A model generated the notes under the pieces. That model searched no databases, was not told the origin of the DNA, and was given only the letters and a program-made list of their open reading frames with translations. Both the position numbers and the translations under genes were made by a program. 64,000 nt of DNA from Neoechinorhynchus agilis. Taxonomy: Eukaryota; Acanthocephala. Numbering within the stretch: position 1 is the stretch's first letter; each line of letters opens with the position of its first letter. Below, piece after piece: positions 8,256 through 20,900 of this stretch. The stretch spans positions 124,001 through 188,000 of the forward strand of contig CM121341.1 of NCBI GenBank assembly GCA_051530055.1, read 5' to 3'.

Positions 8256-8445
8256 CACGACCCTATTAAAAGACGTTAACCTTCTAAACGACTATGCAAT
8301 TCCATCCTTAATGGTTAAGCTCGAAGCCTCATGCGACATCGCCCCGCTAATCTAGGACGTAAAGACGAGCAATGGAGGTGCAGACTAAAGAAGATTCTTA
8401 AACTTACAAGGAACTTAGGCGAAGGAGCTTTCGATGAGTGTGAGC
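8256..8445 (+). mobile_element. R2 fragment: RT thumb, broken
   Basis: LLNDYAIPSLMVKLEASCD matches LLNDYGVPRLLGRLNAAWD of the main copy. After a stop at 8353-8355 the match continues in another frame (KDEQWRCRLKKILKL against IDEQWRSRIKKLLDL, then NLGEGAF against YVNDGAF). This is the RT thumb. Its left end lies close to the place where the first fragment in the window (1-857) stops, so the two could be halves of one original element, though this is not proven. Confidence 0.75.
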
Positions 8446-8483
8446 TGAGTCTAATCTCTCCAAGCAATGCTTTAGTGTGGTAG

Positions 8484-8650
8484 ATGAATAAAGCAAAAAT
8501 AACTTCCATTCAAAGGTACAGATGCTTTCTGGAGACGGAGAGCGATATCCTCCATCGATCAGAAGGCTCCATTGATAGGGAAAAATACGTTTCCAACAAA
8601 TTACTTACGTTCACAGACGCTCAAAGATGCCTTCATAAGCCCATAGCTCC
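8484..8650 (+). mobile_element. R2 fragment: upstream pre-RT segment, broken
   Basis: QRYRCFLETESDILHRSEGSID matches the main copy at residues about 53-76 (PRYRFYLETERNVLRHSEGPID). Homology fades after about 8580. It is the most N-terminal R2 piece in this patchwork yet lies furthest right, again out of order. Bases 8446-8483 are a short unassigned joint. The fragment has no start codon context, no fingers and no downstream partner. Confidence 0.7.
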
Positions 8651-9390
8651 AAAATCGCTCATTTCATAGGCGAACAAAAAAGAACGATACAGGAACATGG
8701 AGGCAGCTATAGGAAACAGGCAGCAATTTATAATGTGCAGAAAACGAAAGAATTATTGTTTGCGTAATCATTTGGCGCGCGTTTAAATTTTTATTACTGT
8801 TTTTTAATCGAAAAATAATTTATGAGGAGTAACCATGTAATGTGCTTTTCGAAGGTCTTTTTAAATCAACTGCGATTTTAATCGTCTTCTTAAGTGCTTT
8901 TTAATGTTCGTTATTGAATTGACGGAAAGTTTTAAGTTTCTCAAATGAAAATTTACAATCGATTTTTAAAGCTGGTAGAATAAAAAATTCAATCAGATGA
9001 ATCGATTAGTGCCGTAATTAGATACGTTAAAAACCACTACGTTTTGAAAATGGATACAGCATCCAAAAATTTGCAACCTATCTTTGCCGTGGAGAATGAC
9101 AAGCAGCCACCTTATCTTAAAAAGGTTCACTTAATCTCGGAGAAGAGATCCCAGTAAGGGCTAGGCATAGCATATGAGCTACGACGTGAATGAGTGCTTA
9201 TAAATGACGTCAGTCGAAGCTCTTGGAACCCGCTAAGAATTGATGACTAGATTTGTTGTCGACGTTTCGTGAAATTAACTACATCATTGAAAGTTAAAAA
9301 GTTCTGAACATTAGCTGATTGAACGTGTTTTGTTTCGATTGAATTGTATCATAAAAAGAGCCTTGTGACGCTAGCAAAATTACATTGCAG
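8651..9390. other. Unassigned AT-rich spacer between rDNA/R2 relics and satellite
   Basis: About 740 bases with no frame longer than a few tens of codons, no recognised rRNA, tRNA or transposon domain, and no resemblance to the satellite monomer until about 9391 (GTTAAATTTTGAGACAAAC). It may hold decayed R2 or intergenic spacer sequence. I see no terminal repeats or tandem structure in it. Confidence 0.5.
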
Positions 9391-10255
9391 CACGTTAAAT
9401 TTTGAGACAAACTACCTTGATTATTGATATAAAAACGTCAGCGAATTTAAGATCAAATTAACTTTTCTAGATCTACTTTTGACGCTAAGTCCACCTGCAA
9501 TAACAATTTTAGGTTGCTTTTTAAACTTTTACACTTAGTTTAAGGATTAAAGTTCATAAAAGACACCTGAATTAAATCTGTGGTACTCGTAAGTTGTTAT
9601 GAAATGATAAAACATTTTGAGCATATCTAAATCGCTGATTTCAATGGTGTTGACCAATTTTAATGAACCTTGCAAATTTTGTGATCTTTCACTCGTGACC
9701 ATTTACCAAATATGATAATGCAATATCCGATTCAAATATTTAAGCTGTAGTTTAGAGAGTCAGTAAGTTTAGTACATCTTAACGCGCTGATTCCAAATCT
9801 GTATCATGATTTGCGATAGCTTTAATTGTTCTTGAGTTATTCGTTGTTCAATTTTGAGACAAACAACCTTGATTATTGATATTAAAACGCAGATCAATTT
9901 AAGATCAAATTAACTTTTCTACATTTACATTTGACGCTGAATTCACCTGCAATAACAGCTTAATGTGGCTTTTTAAACTTTTGCACTTAGTTTAAGGTTA
10001 CGAAATGCAAAAACATTTTGAGCATATCTAATGCGCTGATTTCAATGGTGTTATCTGATTTTAATGATTCTTGCAAATTTAGTGATCTTTCACTCTTGTG
10101 AATATTAGCAAAATATGACAATGCAATTTCCGATGCGAATATTACGGCTGTAGTGTAAGGAATCAGCTAATTTTGTACATCTTAACGCGCTGATTCCAAA
10201 CCTGTTTTTGGATTTGCGATAGCTATCATGGTTCTTGAGTTATTTGTTGTTACAT
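9391..10255. repeat. Array-edge monomers, type II-like or mixed, one with a 51-bp deletion
   Basis: The first two monomers beside the rDNA relics are the most divergent in the array. They carry type II markers (ACTCGTAAGTTGTTATGAAA, GTAGTTTAGAGAGTCAG, CTGTATC) together with type I ones (AGTTTAGTACATC). The second copy lacks about 51 bases at about 9990-10000, giving an anchor spacing of 403 instead of 454. Divergent edge copies are expected where unequal crossing-over is least effective. Confidence 0.8.
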
Positions 10256-13200
10256 TTTGAGACCAACTAAATTGATTATTCATATTAAAACATCAATCAA
10301 TTTAAGATCAAATTAACTTTTCTAGATATACTTTTGACGCTGAATTCACCTGCAATTACGGTTTGATGTTACTTGTTAGACTTCGACACTTAGTTTCAGG
10401 ATTGAAGTTGATAAAAGACTCCTGAATTAAATCTGTGGTGCTCGAAAGTTGTTACGAAATACAAAAACATTTTGAGCATATCTAATGCGCTGATGTCAAT
10501 GGAGTTATCTGATTTTAATGATTCTTGCAAATTTAGTGATCTTTCACTCTTGTGAATATTGGCAAAATATAACAATGCGATTTCCGATGCGAATATAACA
10601 GCTGTAGTGTACGGAATCAGCTAATTTAGTACATCTTAACGCGCTGATTCCAAATCTGTTTTCGTATTTGCGATAGCTGTCATGGTTCTTGAGTTATTGG
10701 TTGTTAGATTTTGAGACAAACTACCTTGATTATTGATATTAAAACATCAATCAATTTAAGATCAAATAAACTTTTCTATATCTACTTTTGACGCTGAATT
10801 CACCTGCAATAACGGTTTGATGTTACTTGTTAAATTTTAACACTAAGTTTTAGGATTGAAGTTCATAAAAGACACCTAAATTAAATCTGTGGTGCACGAA
10901 AGTCGCTACGTAAAGAAAAAACATGTTGAGCATATCTGATGCGGTGATTTCAATTGTGTTATCTAATTTTCATGAATCTTGCAAATGTAGTGATCTTTCA
11001 CTCTTATGAATATTGACAAAATATGATAATGCGATTTCCGGCGCGAATATTACAGCTGTAGTGTACCGAATCAGCTAATTTAGTGCACCTTAACGCGCTG
11101 ATTCCAAATCTGTTTTTGGATTTGCGATAGCTATCATGGTTCTTGAGTTATTTGTTGTTACATTTTGAGACCAACTACCTTGATTATTGATATTAAAACA
11201 TCAATCAATTTAAGATCAAATTAACTTTTCAAGATATACCTTTTACGCTGAATTCACCTGAAATTACGGTTTGATGTCACTTGTTAAATTTTGACACTTA
11301 GTTTAAGGATTGAAGTTGATAAAAGACACCTCAGTTAAATCTGTGGTGCTCGAAAGTTGTTACGAAATAGAAAAACATTTTGAGCATATATGATGCGCTG
11401 ATTTCAATGGTGTTATCTAATTTTAATGAATCTTGCAAATTTGGTTATTTTTCTCTCTTGTGAATATTGTCAAAATATGACAATGCGATTTCCGATGCGA
11501 ATATTACAGCCGTAGTGTACGGAATCAGCTAATTTAGTACATCTTAACGCGCTGATTCCATATCTGTTTTTGGATTTGCGATAGCTATTATGGTTCTTGA
11601 GTTATTTGTTGTTACATTTTGAGACCAACTACCCTGATTATTGATATTAAAACATAAATCAATTTAAGATCGAATTAACTTTTCTAGATCTACTTTTCAC
11701 GCTGAATTCACCTGATATTACGGTTTGATGCTACTTGTTAAATTTGGCACTAAGTTTTAGGATTGAAGTTGATAAAAGACACCTGAATTAAATCTGTGGT
11801 GCTCGAAAGTTGTTACGAAATACAAAATCATTTTGAGCATATTCAATGCGCTGATTTCAATGGTGTTATCTGATTTTAATGATTCTTGCAAATTTAGTGA
11901 TCTTTCACTCTTGTGAATATTGGCAAAATATGGTAATGCGATTTTTGATGCGAATATTACAGCTGAAGTGTACGGAATCAGCTAGTTTAGTACATCTTAA
12001 CGCGCTGATTCCTAATCAGTTTTCGGATTTCCGATGGCTGTCATGTTTCTTGAGTTATTTCTTGTTACATTTTGAGACCAACTACCTTGATTATTGATAT
12101 TAAAACATCAATCAATTTAAGATCAAATTAGTTTTTCTAGATCTACTTTTGACGCTGAATCCACCTGAAATTACGGTTTGATGTTACTTGTTAAATTTTT
12201 ACACTTAGTTTAAGGATTGAAGTTCATAAAAGACACCTCAGTTAAATCTGTGGTGCTCGAAAGTTGCTACGAAATAGAAAAACATTTTGAGCATATCTGA
12301 TGCGCTGATTTCAATTGTGTTATCATATTTTAACGATTCTTGCAAATTTAGTGGTCTTTCACTCTTGTTAATATTGGCAAAATAAAATAATGCGATTTCC
12401 TATGCGAATATTACAGCCGTAGTGTACCGAATCAGCTAATTTAGTGCACCTTAACGCGCTGATTCCAAATCTGTTTTTGGATTTGCAATAGCTATCATGG
12501 TTCTTGAGTTATTTTTTGTTAGATTTTTAGACCAACTACCTTGATTATTGATATTAAAGCATCAATCAATTTAAGATCAAATTAACTTTTCTAGATTTAC
12601 TTTTGAAGCTGAATTCACCTGCAATAACGGTTTGATGTTGCTTGTTAAATTTTGACACTTAGTATTAGGAATGAAGTTCATAAAAGACACCTCAGTTAAA
12701 TCTGTTGTGCTCGAAAGTTGTTACGAAATTCAAAAACATTTTGAGCATATCTTATGCGCTGATTTCAATGGTGCTATCTGATTTTAATGATTCTTGCAAA
12801 TTTAGTGGTCTTTCACTCTTGTTAATATTGGCAAAATAAAATGATGCGATTTCCGATGCGAATATTACAGCTGTGGTGTATGGAATCAGCTAATGCAGTA
12901 CATCTTAACGCGCTGATTCCAAATCTGTTTTCGGATTTGCGATAGCTATCATGGTTCTTGAGTTATTTGTTGTTACATTTTGAGACCAACTACCTGAATT
13001 ATTGATATTAAAACATCAATCAATTTAAGATCAAATTAACTTTTCTAGATCTACTTTTCACGCTTTATTCACCTGCAATTACGGTTTGATGCTTCTTGTT
13101 AAATTTTGACACTTAGTTTTAGGATTGTAGTTCATTAAACAAACCTCAGTTAAATCTGTTGTGCTCGAAAGTTGCTACGAAATAGAAAAACATTTTGAGC

Positions 13201-15274
13201 ACATCTGATGCGCTGATTTCAATGGTTTTATCTAATTTTAATGAATCTTGCAATTTTGGTGATTTTTCTCTCTTGTGAATATTGGCAAAATAATACAATG
13301 CGATTTCCGATTCGAATATTACAGCTGTAGTGTACGGAATCAGCTAATTTAGTACATCTTAACGCGTTGATTCCAAATCTGTTTTCGGATTTGCGATAGC
13401 TATCATGGTTCTTGAGTTACTTGTTGTTACATTTTGAGACCAACTACCTTGATTATTGATATTAAAACATCAATCAATTCAAGATCAAATTAAATTTTCT
13501 AGATCTACCTTTGACGCTGAATTAACCTGAAATAACGGTTTGATGTTAATTGTTAAATTTTTACACTTAGTTTTAGGATTGAAGTTCATAAAAGACAGCT
13601 AAGTTAAATCTGTTGTGCTCGAAAGTAGTTACGAAATAGTAAAACATTTTGAGCATATCTAATGCGCTGATTTCAATGGTGTTATCTTATTTTAATGATT
13701 CTTGCAAATTTAGTGATTTTTCCCTCTTGTGAATATTGGCAAAATATGATAATGCGATTTCCGATGCGAATATTACGGCTGTGGTGTACGGAATCAGCTA
13801 ATTTAGTACATCTTAACGCGCTGATTCCAAATCGCTTTTCGGATTCTCGATAGCTGTCATGGTTCTTGAGTTATCTGTTGTAACATTTTGAGACCAACTA
13901 CCTTGATTATTGATATGAAAACATCAATCAATTTTAGATATAATTAACTTTTCTAGATCTACTTTTTACGCTGAATTCACCTGCAACAACGGTTTGATGT
14001 TGCTTGTTAAATTTTGACACTTAGTTTTAGGATTGAAGTTCATAAAAGACAGCTAAGTTAAATCTGTTGTGCTCGAAAGCAGTTACGAAATAGTAAAACA
14101 TTTTGAGCATATCTAATGCGCTGATTTCAATGGTGTTATCTGATTTTAATGATTCTTGCAAATTTAGTGATTTTTCCCTCTTGTGAATATTGGCAAAATA
14201 TGATAATGCGATTTCCGATGCGAATATTACGGCTGTAGTGTACGGAATCAGCCAATTTAGTACATCTTAACGCGCTGATTCCAAATCTGTTTTCGGATTC
14301 TCGATAGCTATCATGGTTCTTGAGTTATTTGTTGTTACATTTTGAGACCAACTACCTTGATTATTGTTATTAAAAAATCAATCAATTTAAGATATAATTA
14401 ACTTTTCTAGATCTACTTTTGACGCTGAATTCACCTGCAATAACGGTTTGATGTTGCTTGTTAAATTTTGACACTTAGTTTTAGGATTAAAGTTCATAAA
14501 AGACAGCTAAGTTAAATCTGTTGTGCTCGAAAGTAGCTACGAAATAGTAAAACATTTTGAGCATATCTAATGCGCTGATTTCAATGGTGTTATCTGATTT
14601 TAATGATTCTTGCAAATTTAGTGATTTTTCCCTCTTGTGAATATTGGCAAAATATGCTAATGCGATTTCCGATGCGAATATTACGGCTGTAGTGTACGGA
14701 ATCAGCTAATTTAGTACATCTTAACGCGCTGATTCCATATCTTTTTTCGGATTCTCGATAGCTGTCATGGTTCTTGTGTTATTTGTTGTTACATTTTGAG
14801 ACCAACTACCTTGATTATTGATATTAAAAAATCAATCAATTAAAGATATAATTAACTTTTCTAGATCTACTTTTGACGCTGAATTCACCTGCAATAACGG
14901 TTTGATGTTGCTTGTTAAATTTTGACACTTAGTTTTAGGATTGAAGTTCATAAAAGACAGCTAAGTTAAATCTGTTGTGCTCGAAAGTAGTTACGAAATA
15001 GTAAAACATTTTGAGCATATCTAATGCGCTGATATCAATGGTGTAATCTGATTTTAATGATTCTTGCAAATTTAGTTTTTTTTTCCCTCTTGTGAATATT
15101 GGCAAAATATGATAATGCGATTTTCGATGCGAATATTAAAGCTGTAGTGTACGGAATCAGCTAATTTAGTACATCTTAACGCGCTGATTTTAAATCTATT
15201 TTCGGATTCTCGATAGCTGTCATGGTTCTTGAGTTATTTGTTGTAACATTTTGAGACCAACTACCTTGATTATT

Positions 15275-16700
15275 GATATGAAAACATCAATCAATTTAAG
15301 ATATAATTAACTTTTCTAGATCTTCTTTTGACGCTGAATTCACCTGCAATAACGGTTTGATCTTGCACTTGTAAAATTTTGACACTTAGTTTTAGGATTG
15401 AAGTTCATAAAAGACCGCTAAGTCAAATCTGTTGTGCTCGAAAGTAGTTACGAAATAGTAAAACATTTTGAGCATATCTAATGCGCTGATTTCAATGGTG
15501 TTATCTGATTTTAATGAGTCTTGCAAGTTTAGTGATTTTTCATTCTTGTGAATATTGGCAAAATATGATAATGCGATTTCCGATGCGAATGTTACGGCTG
15601 TAGTGTACGCAATAAGCTAATTTAGTACATTTTAACGCGCTGATTCCAAATCTGTTTTCGGATTCTCGATAGCTGTCATGGTTCTTGTGTTATTTGTTGT
15701 TACATTTTGAGACCAACTACCTTGATTATTGATATTAAAAAATCAATCAATTTAAGATATAATTAACTTTTCTAGATCTACTTTTTACGCTAAATTCACC
15801 TGCAATAACGGTTCGATGTTGCTTGTTAAATTTTGACACTTAGTTTTAGGATTGAAGTTCATAAAAGACAGCTAAGTTAAATCTGTTGTGCTCAAAAGTA
15901 GTTACGAAATAGTAAAACATTTTGAGCATATCTAATGCGCTGATTTCAATGGTGTTATCATATTTTAATGATTCTTGCAAATTTAGTGATTTTTCCCTCC
16001 TTTGAATATTGGCAAAATATGATAATGCGATTTCCGATGCGAATATTACGGCTGTAGTGTACGGAATCAACTAATTTAGTACATCTTAACGCGCTGATTC
16101 CAAATCTGTTTTCGGATTCTCGATAGCTGTCATGGTTCTTGAGTTATCTGTTGTAACATTTTGAGACCAACTACCTTGATTATTGATATGAAAACATCAA
16201 TCAATTTTAGATATAATTAACTTTTCTAGATCTACTTTTTACGCTGAATTCACCTGCAATAACGGTTTGATCTTGCTTGTAAAATTTTGACACTTAGTTT
16301 TAGGATTGAAGTTCATAAAAGACCGCTAAGTCAAATCTGTTGTGCTCGAAAGTAGTTACGAAATAGTAAAACATTTTGAGCACATCTAATGCGCTGATTT
16401 TAATGGTGTTATCTGATTTTAATGAGTCTTGCAAATTTAGTGATTTTTCCCTCTTGTGAATATTGGCAAAATATGATAATGCGATTTCCGATGCGAATGT
16501 TACGGCTGTAGTGCACGGAATAAGCTAATTTAGTACATCTTAACGCGCTGATTCCAAATCTGTTTTCGGATTCTCGATAGCTGTCATGGTTCTTGTGTTA
16601 TTTGTTGTTACATTTTGAGACCAACTACCTTGATTATTGATATTAAAAAATCAATCAATTTAAGATCAAATTAAATTTTCTAGATCTACTTTTAACGCGT
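15275..16700. repeat. Local two-monomer (908-bp) duplication in type I
   Basis: Two private variants repeat 908 bases apart: GACCGCTAAGTCAAATC at 15413 and 16321, and GTTACGGCTGTAGTG with a following AATAAGC at 15591 and 16499. Intervening monomers lack them. The outer limits are approximate. Confidence 0.75.
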
Positions 16701-17989
16701 AATTCACCTGCAATAACGGTTTAATGTTGCTTGTTAAATTTTTACACTTAGTTTTAGGATTGAAGTTGATAAAAGACACCTGAATTAAATCTGTGGTACT
16801 CGAAAGTTGTTAAAAAATAGACTAACTTTTTGAGCATATCTTATGCGCTGATTTTAATGGTGTTATCTAATTTTAATGAATCTTGCAAATTTAGTGATTT
16901 TTCTCTCTTGTGAATATTGGCAAAATATGACAATGCGATTTTCGATGCGAATATTACAGCTGTAGTGTACGTAATCAGCTAATTTAGTACACCTTAACGC
17001 GCTGATTCCAAATCTGTTTTCGGATTATCGATAGCTATCATGGTTCTTTAGTTATGTGTTGTTACATTTTTAGACCAACAAACTTTATTATTGATATTAA
17101 AACGTCAATCAATTTAAGATCAAATTAACTTTTCTAGCTCTACTTTTTACGCTGAATTAACCTGAAATTACGGTTTGATGTTGCTTGTTAAATTTTTACA
17201 CTTAGTTTTAGGATTGAGGTTTATAAAGGACACCTCAGTTAAATCTGTGGTACTCGAAAGTTGTTACGAAATAGAAAAACTTTTTGAGCATATCTTATGC
17301 GCTGATTTCAATGGTGTTATCTAATTTTAATGAATCTTGCAAATTTATTGATTTTTCTCTCTTGTGAATATTGGCAAAATATGACAATGCGATTTTCGAT
17401 GCGAATATTACAGCTGTGGTGTACGGAATTAGCTAATTTAATACATCTTAACGCGCTGATTCCAAATCTGTTTTCGGATTTGCGATAGCTATCATGGTTC
17501 TTTAGTTATTTGTTGTTACATTTTTAGACCAACTACCTTGATTATTGATATTAAAACATCAATCAATTTAAGATCAAATTAACTTTTCTAGATCTACTTT
17601 TAACGCTGAATTTACCTAAAATTACGGTTTGATGTTGCTTGTTAAATTTTGACACTTAGTCTTAGGATTTAGGTTGATAAAAGACACCTCAGTTAAATCT
17701 GTGGTACTCGAAAGTTGTTACGAAATAGAAAAACTTTTTGAGCATATCTTATGCGCTGATTTCAATGGTGTTATCTAATTTTAATGAATCTTGCAAATTT
17801 ATTGATTTTTCTCTCTTGTTAATATTGGCAAAATATGACAATGCGATTTCCGATGCGAATATTACAGCTGTAGTGTACGGAATCAGCGAATTTAGTAGAT
17901 CTTAACGCGCTGATTCCAAATCTGTTTTCGGATTTGCGATAGCTATCATGGTTCTTGAGTTATTTGTTGTTAGATTTTGAAACCAACTA

Positions 17990-20900
17990 CCTTGATTATT
18001 GACATTAAAACATCAATCAATTTAAGATCAAATTTACTTTTCTAGATCTACTTTTGACGCTGAATTAACCTGAAATTACGGTTTGATGTTAATTGTTAAA
18101 TTTTTACACTTAGTTTTAGGATAGAAGTTGATAAAAGACAACTGAATACAATCTGTGGTACTTGAAAGTTGTTACGAAATAGAAAAGTTTTTGTGCATAT
18201 CTTATGCGCTGATTTCAATGGTGTTATCTAATTTTAATGAATCTTGCAAATTTACTGATTATTCTCTCTTGTGAATATTGGCAAAATATGACAATGCGAT
18301 TTTCGATGCGAATATTACAGCTGTGGTGTACGGAATCAGCTAGTTTAGTACACCTTTACGCGCTGATTCCAAATCTGTTTACGGATTTTCGATAGCTATC
18401 ATGGTTCTTGGGTTATTTGTTGTTACATTTTGAGACCAACTACCTTCATTATTGATATTAAAACATCAATATATATAAGATCAAATTAAATTTTCTAGAT
18501 CTACTTTTGACGCTGAATTCACCTGCAATAACGGTTTGATGTTGCTTGTTAAATTTTGACACTTAGTTTTATTATTGAAGTTGATAAAAGACACCTGAAT
18601 TAAATCTGTGGTGCTCGAAAGTTGTTACGAAATAGAAAAACTTTTATAGCATATCTTATGCGCTGATTTCAATGGTGTTATCTAATTTTAATGAATCTTG
18701 CAAATTTACTGATTTTTCTCTCTTGTGAATATTGGCAAAATATGACAATGCGATTTTCGATGCGAATATTACAGCTGTGGTGTACGGAATCAGCTAATTT
18801 AGTACACCTTTACGCGCTGATTCCAAATATGTTTTCGGATTATCTATAGCTATCATGGTTCTTGAGTTATGTGTTGTTACATTTTTAGACCAACTACCTT
18901 GATTATTGATATTAAAACATCAATCAATTTAAGATCAAATTAACTTTTCTAGATCTACTTTTAACGCTGAATTAACCTGAAATTACGGTTTGATGTTACT
19001 TGTTAAGTTTTGACACTTGGTTTTAGGATTGAAGTTCATAAAAGACACCTCAGTTAAATCTGTGGTGCTCGAAAGTTGTTACGAAATAGAAAAACTTTTT
19101 GAGCATATCTTATGCGCTGATTTCAATGGTGTTATCTAATTTTAATGAATCTTGCAAATTTACTGATTTTTCTCTCTTGTGAATATTGGCAAAATATGAC
19201 AATGCGATTTTCGATGCGAATATTACAGCTGTAGTGTACGGAATCAGCTAATTTACTACATCTTAACGCGCTGATTCCAAATCTGTTAATCGGATTATCT
19301 ATAGCTATCATGGTTCTTGAGTTATGTGTTGTTACATTTTGAGACCAACTACCTTGATTATTGATATTAAAACATCAATCAATTTAAGATCAAATTAACT
19401 TTTCTAGATCTACTTTTGACGCTGAATTCACCTGCAATTACGGTTTGATGTTACTTGTTAAATTTTGACACTTAGTTTTAGGATTGATGTTCATAAAAGA
19501 CACCTCAGTTAAATCTGTTGTGCTCGAAAGTTGTTACGAAATACAAAAACGTTTTGAGCATATCTTATGCGCTGATTTCAATGGTGTTATCTAATTTTAA
19601 TGAATCTTGCAAGTTTAGTGATTTTTCTCTCTTGTGAATATTGGCAAAATAATACAATGCGATTTCCGATGCGAATATTACAGCTGTAGTGTACGGAATC
19701 AGCTAATTTAGTACATCTTAACGCGCTGATTCCAAATCTGTTTTCGGATTTGCGATAGCTATCATGGTTCTTGAGTTACTTGTTGTTACATTTTGAGACC
19801 AACTACCTTGATTATTGATATTAAAACATCAATCAATTTAAGATCAAATTAAATTTTCTAGATCTACTTTTGACGCTGAATTAACCTGAAATTACGGTTT
19901 GATGTTGCTTGTTAAATTTTTACACTTAGTTTTAGGATTGAAGTTCATAAAAGACACCTCAGTTAAATCTGTGGTGCTCGAAAGTTGTTACGAAATAGAA
20001 AAACTTTTTGAGCATATCTGATGCGCTGATTTCAATGGTGTTATCTAATTTTAATGAATCTTGCAAATTTAGTGATTTTTCTCACTTGTGAATATTGGCA
20101 AAATATGACAATGCGATTTTCGATGCGAATATTACAGCTGTAGTGTACGGAATCAGCTAATTTAGTACATCTTAACGCGCTGATTCCAAATCTGTTTTCG
20201 GATTTGCGATAGCTATCATGGTTCTTGAGTTATTTGTTGTTACATTTTGAGACCAACTACCTTGATTATTGATATTAAAACATCAATCAATTTAAGATCA
20301 AATTAACTTTTCTAGATCTACTTTTAAGCTGAATTTACCTGCAATAACGGTTTGATGTTGCTTGTTAAATTTTGACACTTAGTTTTAGGATTGAAGTTGA
20401 TAAAAGACACCTGAATTAAATCTGTGGTGCTCGAAAGTTGTTACGAAATAGAAAAACTTTTTGAGCATATCTGATGCGCTGATTTCAACGGTGTTATCTA
20501 ATTTTAATGAATCTTGCAAATTTAGTGATTTTTCTCACTTGTGAATATTGGCAAAATATGACAATGCGATTTCCGATGCGAATATTACAGCTGTAGTGTA
20601 CGGAATAAGCTAATTTAGTACATCTTAACGCGCTGATTCCAAATCTGTTTTCGGATTTGCGATAGCTATCATGGTTCTTGAGTTATTTGTTGTTACATTT
20701 TGAGACCAACTACCTTGATTATTGATATTAAAACATCAATCAATTTAAGATCAAATTAAATTTTCTAGATCTACTTTTGACGCTGAATTCACCTGAAATA
20801 ACGGTTTGATGTTGCTTGTTAAATTTTGACACTTAGTTTTAGGATTGAAGTTGATAAAAGACACCTGAATTAAATCTGTGGTGCTCGAAAGTTGTTACGA

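Noticed and set aside
1-8650. LTR retroviruses, Polintons or DNA transposons in the left region.
   Set aside because: No long terminal repeats, integrase, capsid or transposase motifs were seen; every recognisable protein piece is R2.
11879-12097. A 72-codon plus-strand frame in the satellite.
   Set aside because: Present in one type I monomer only and crosses monomer landmarks; chance.
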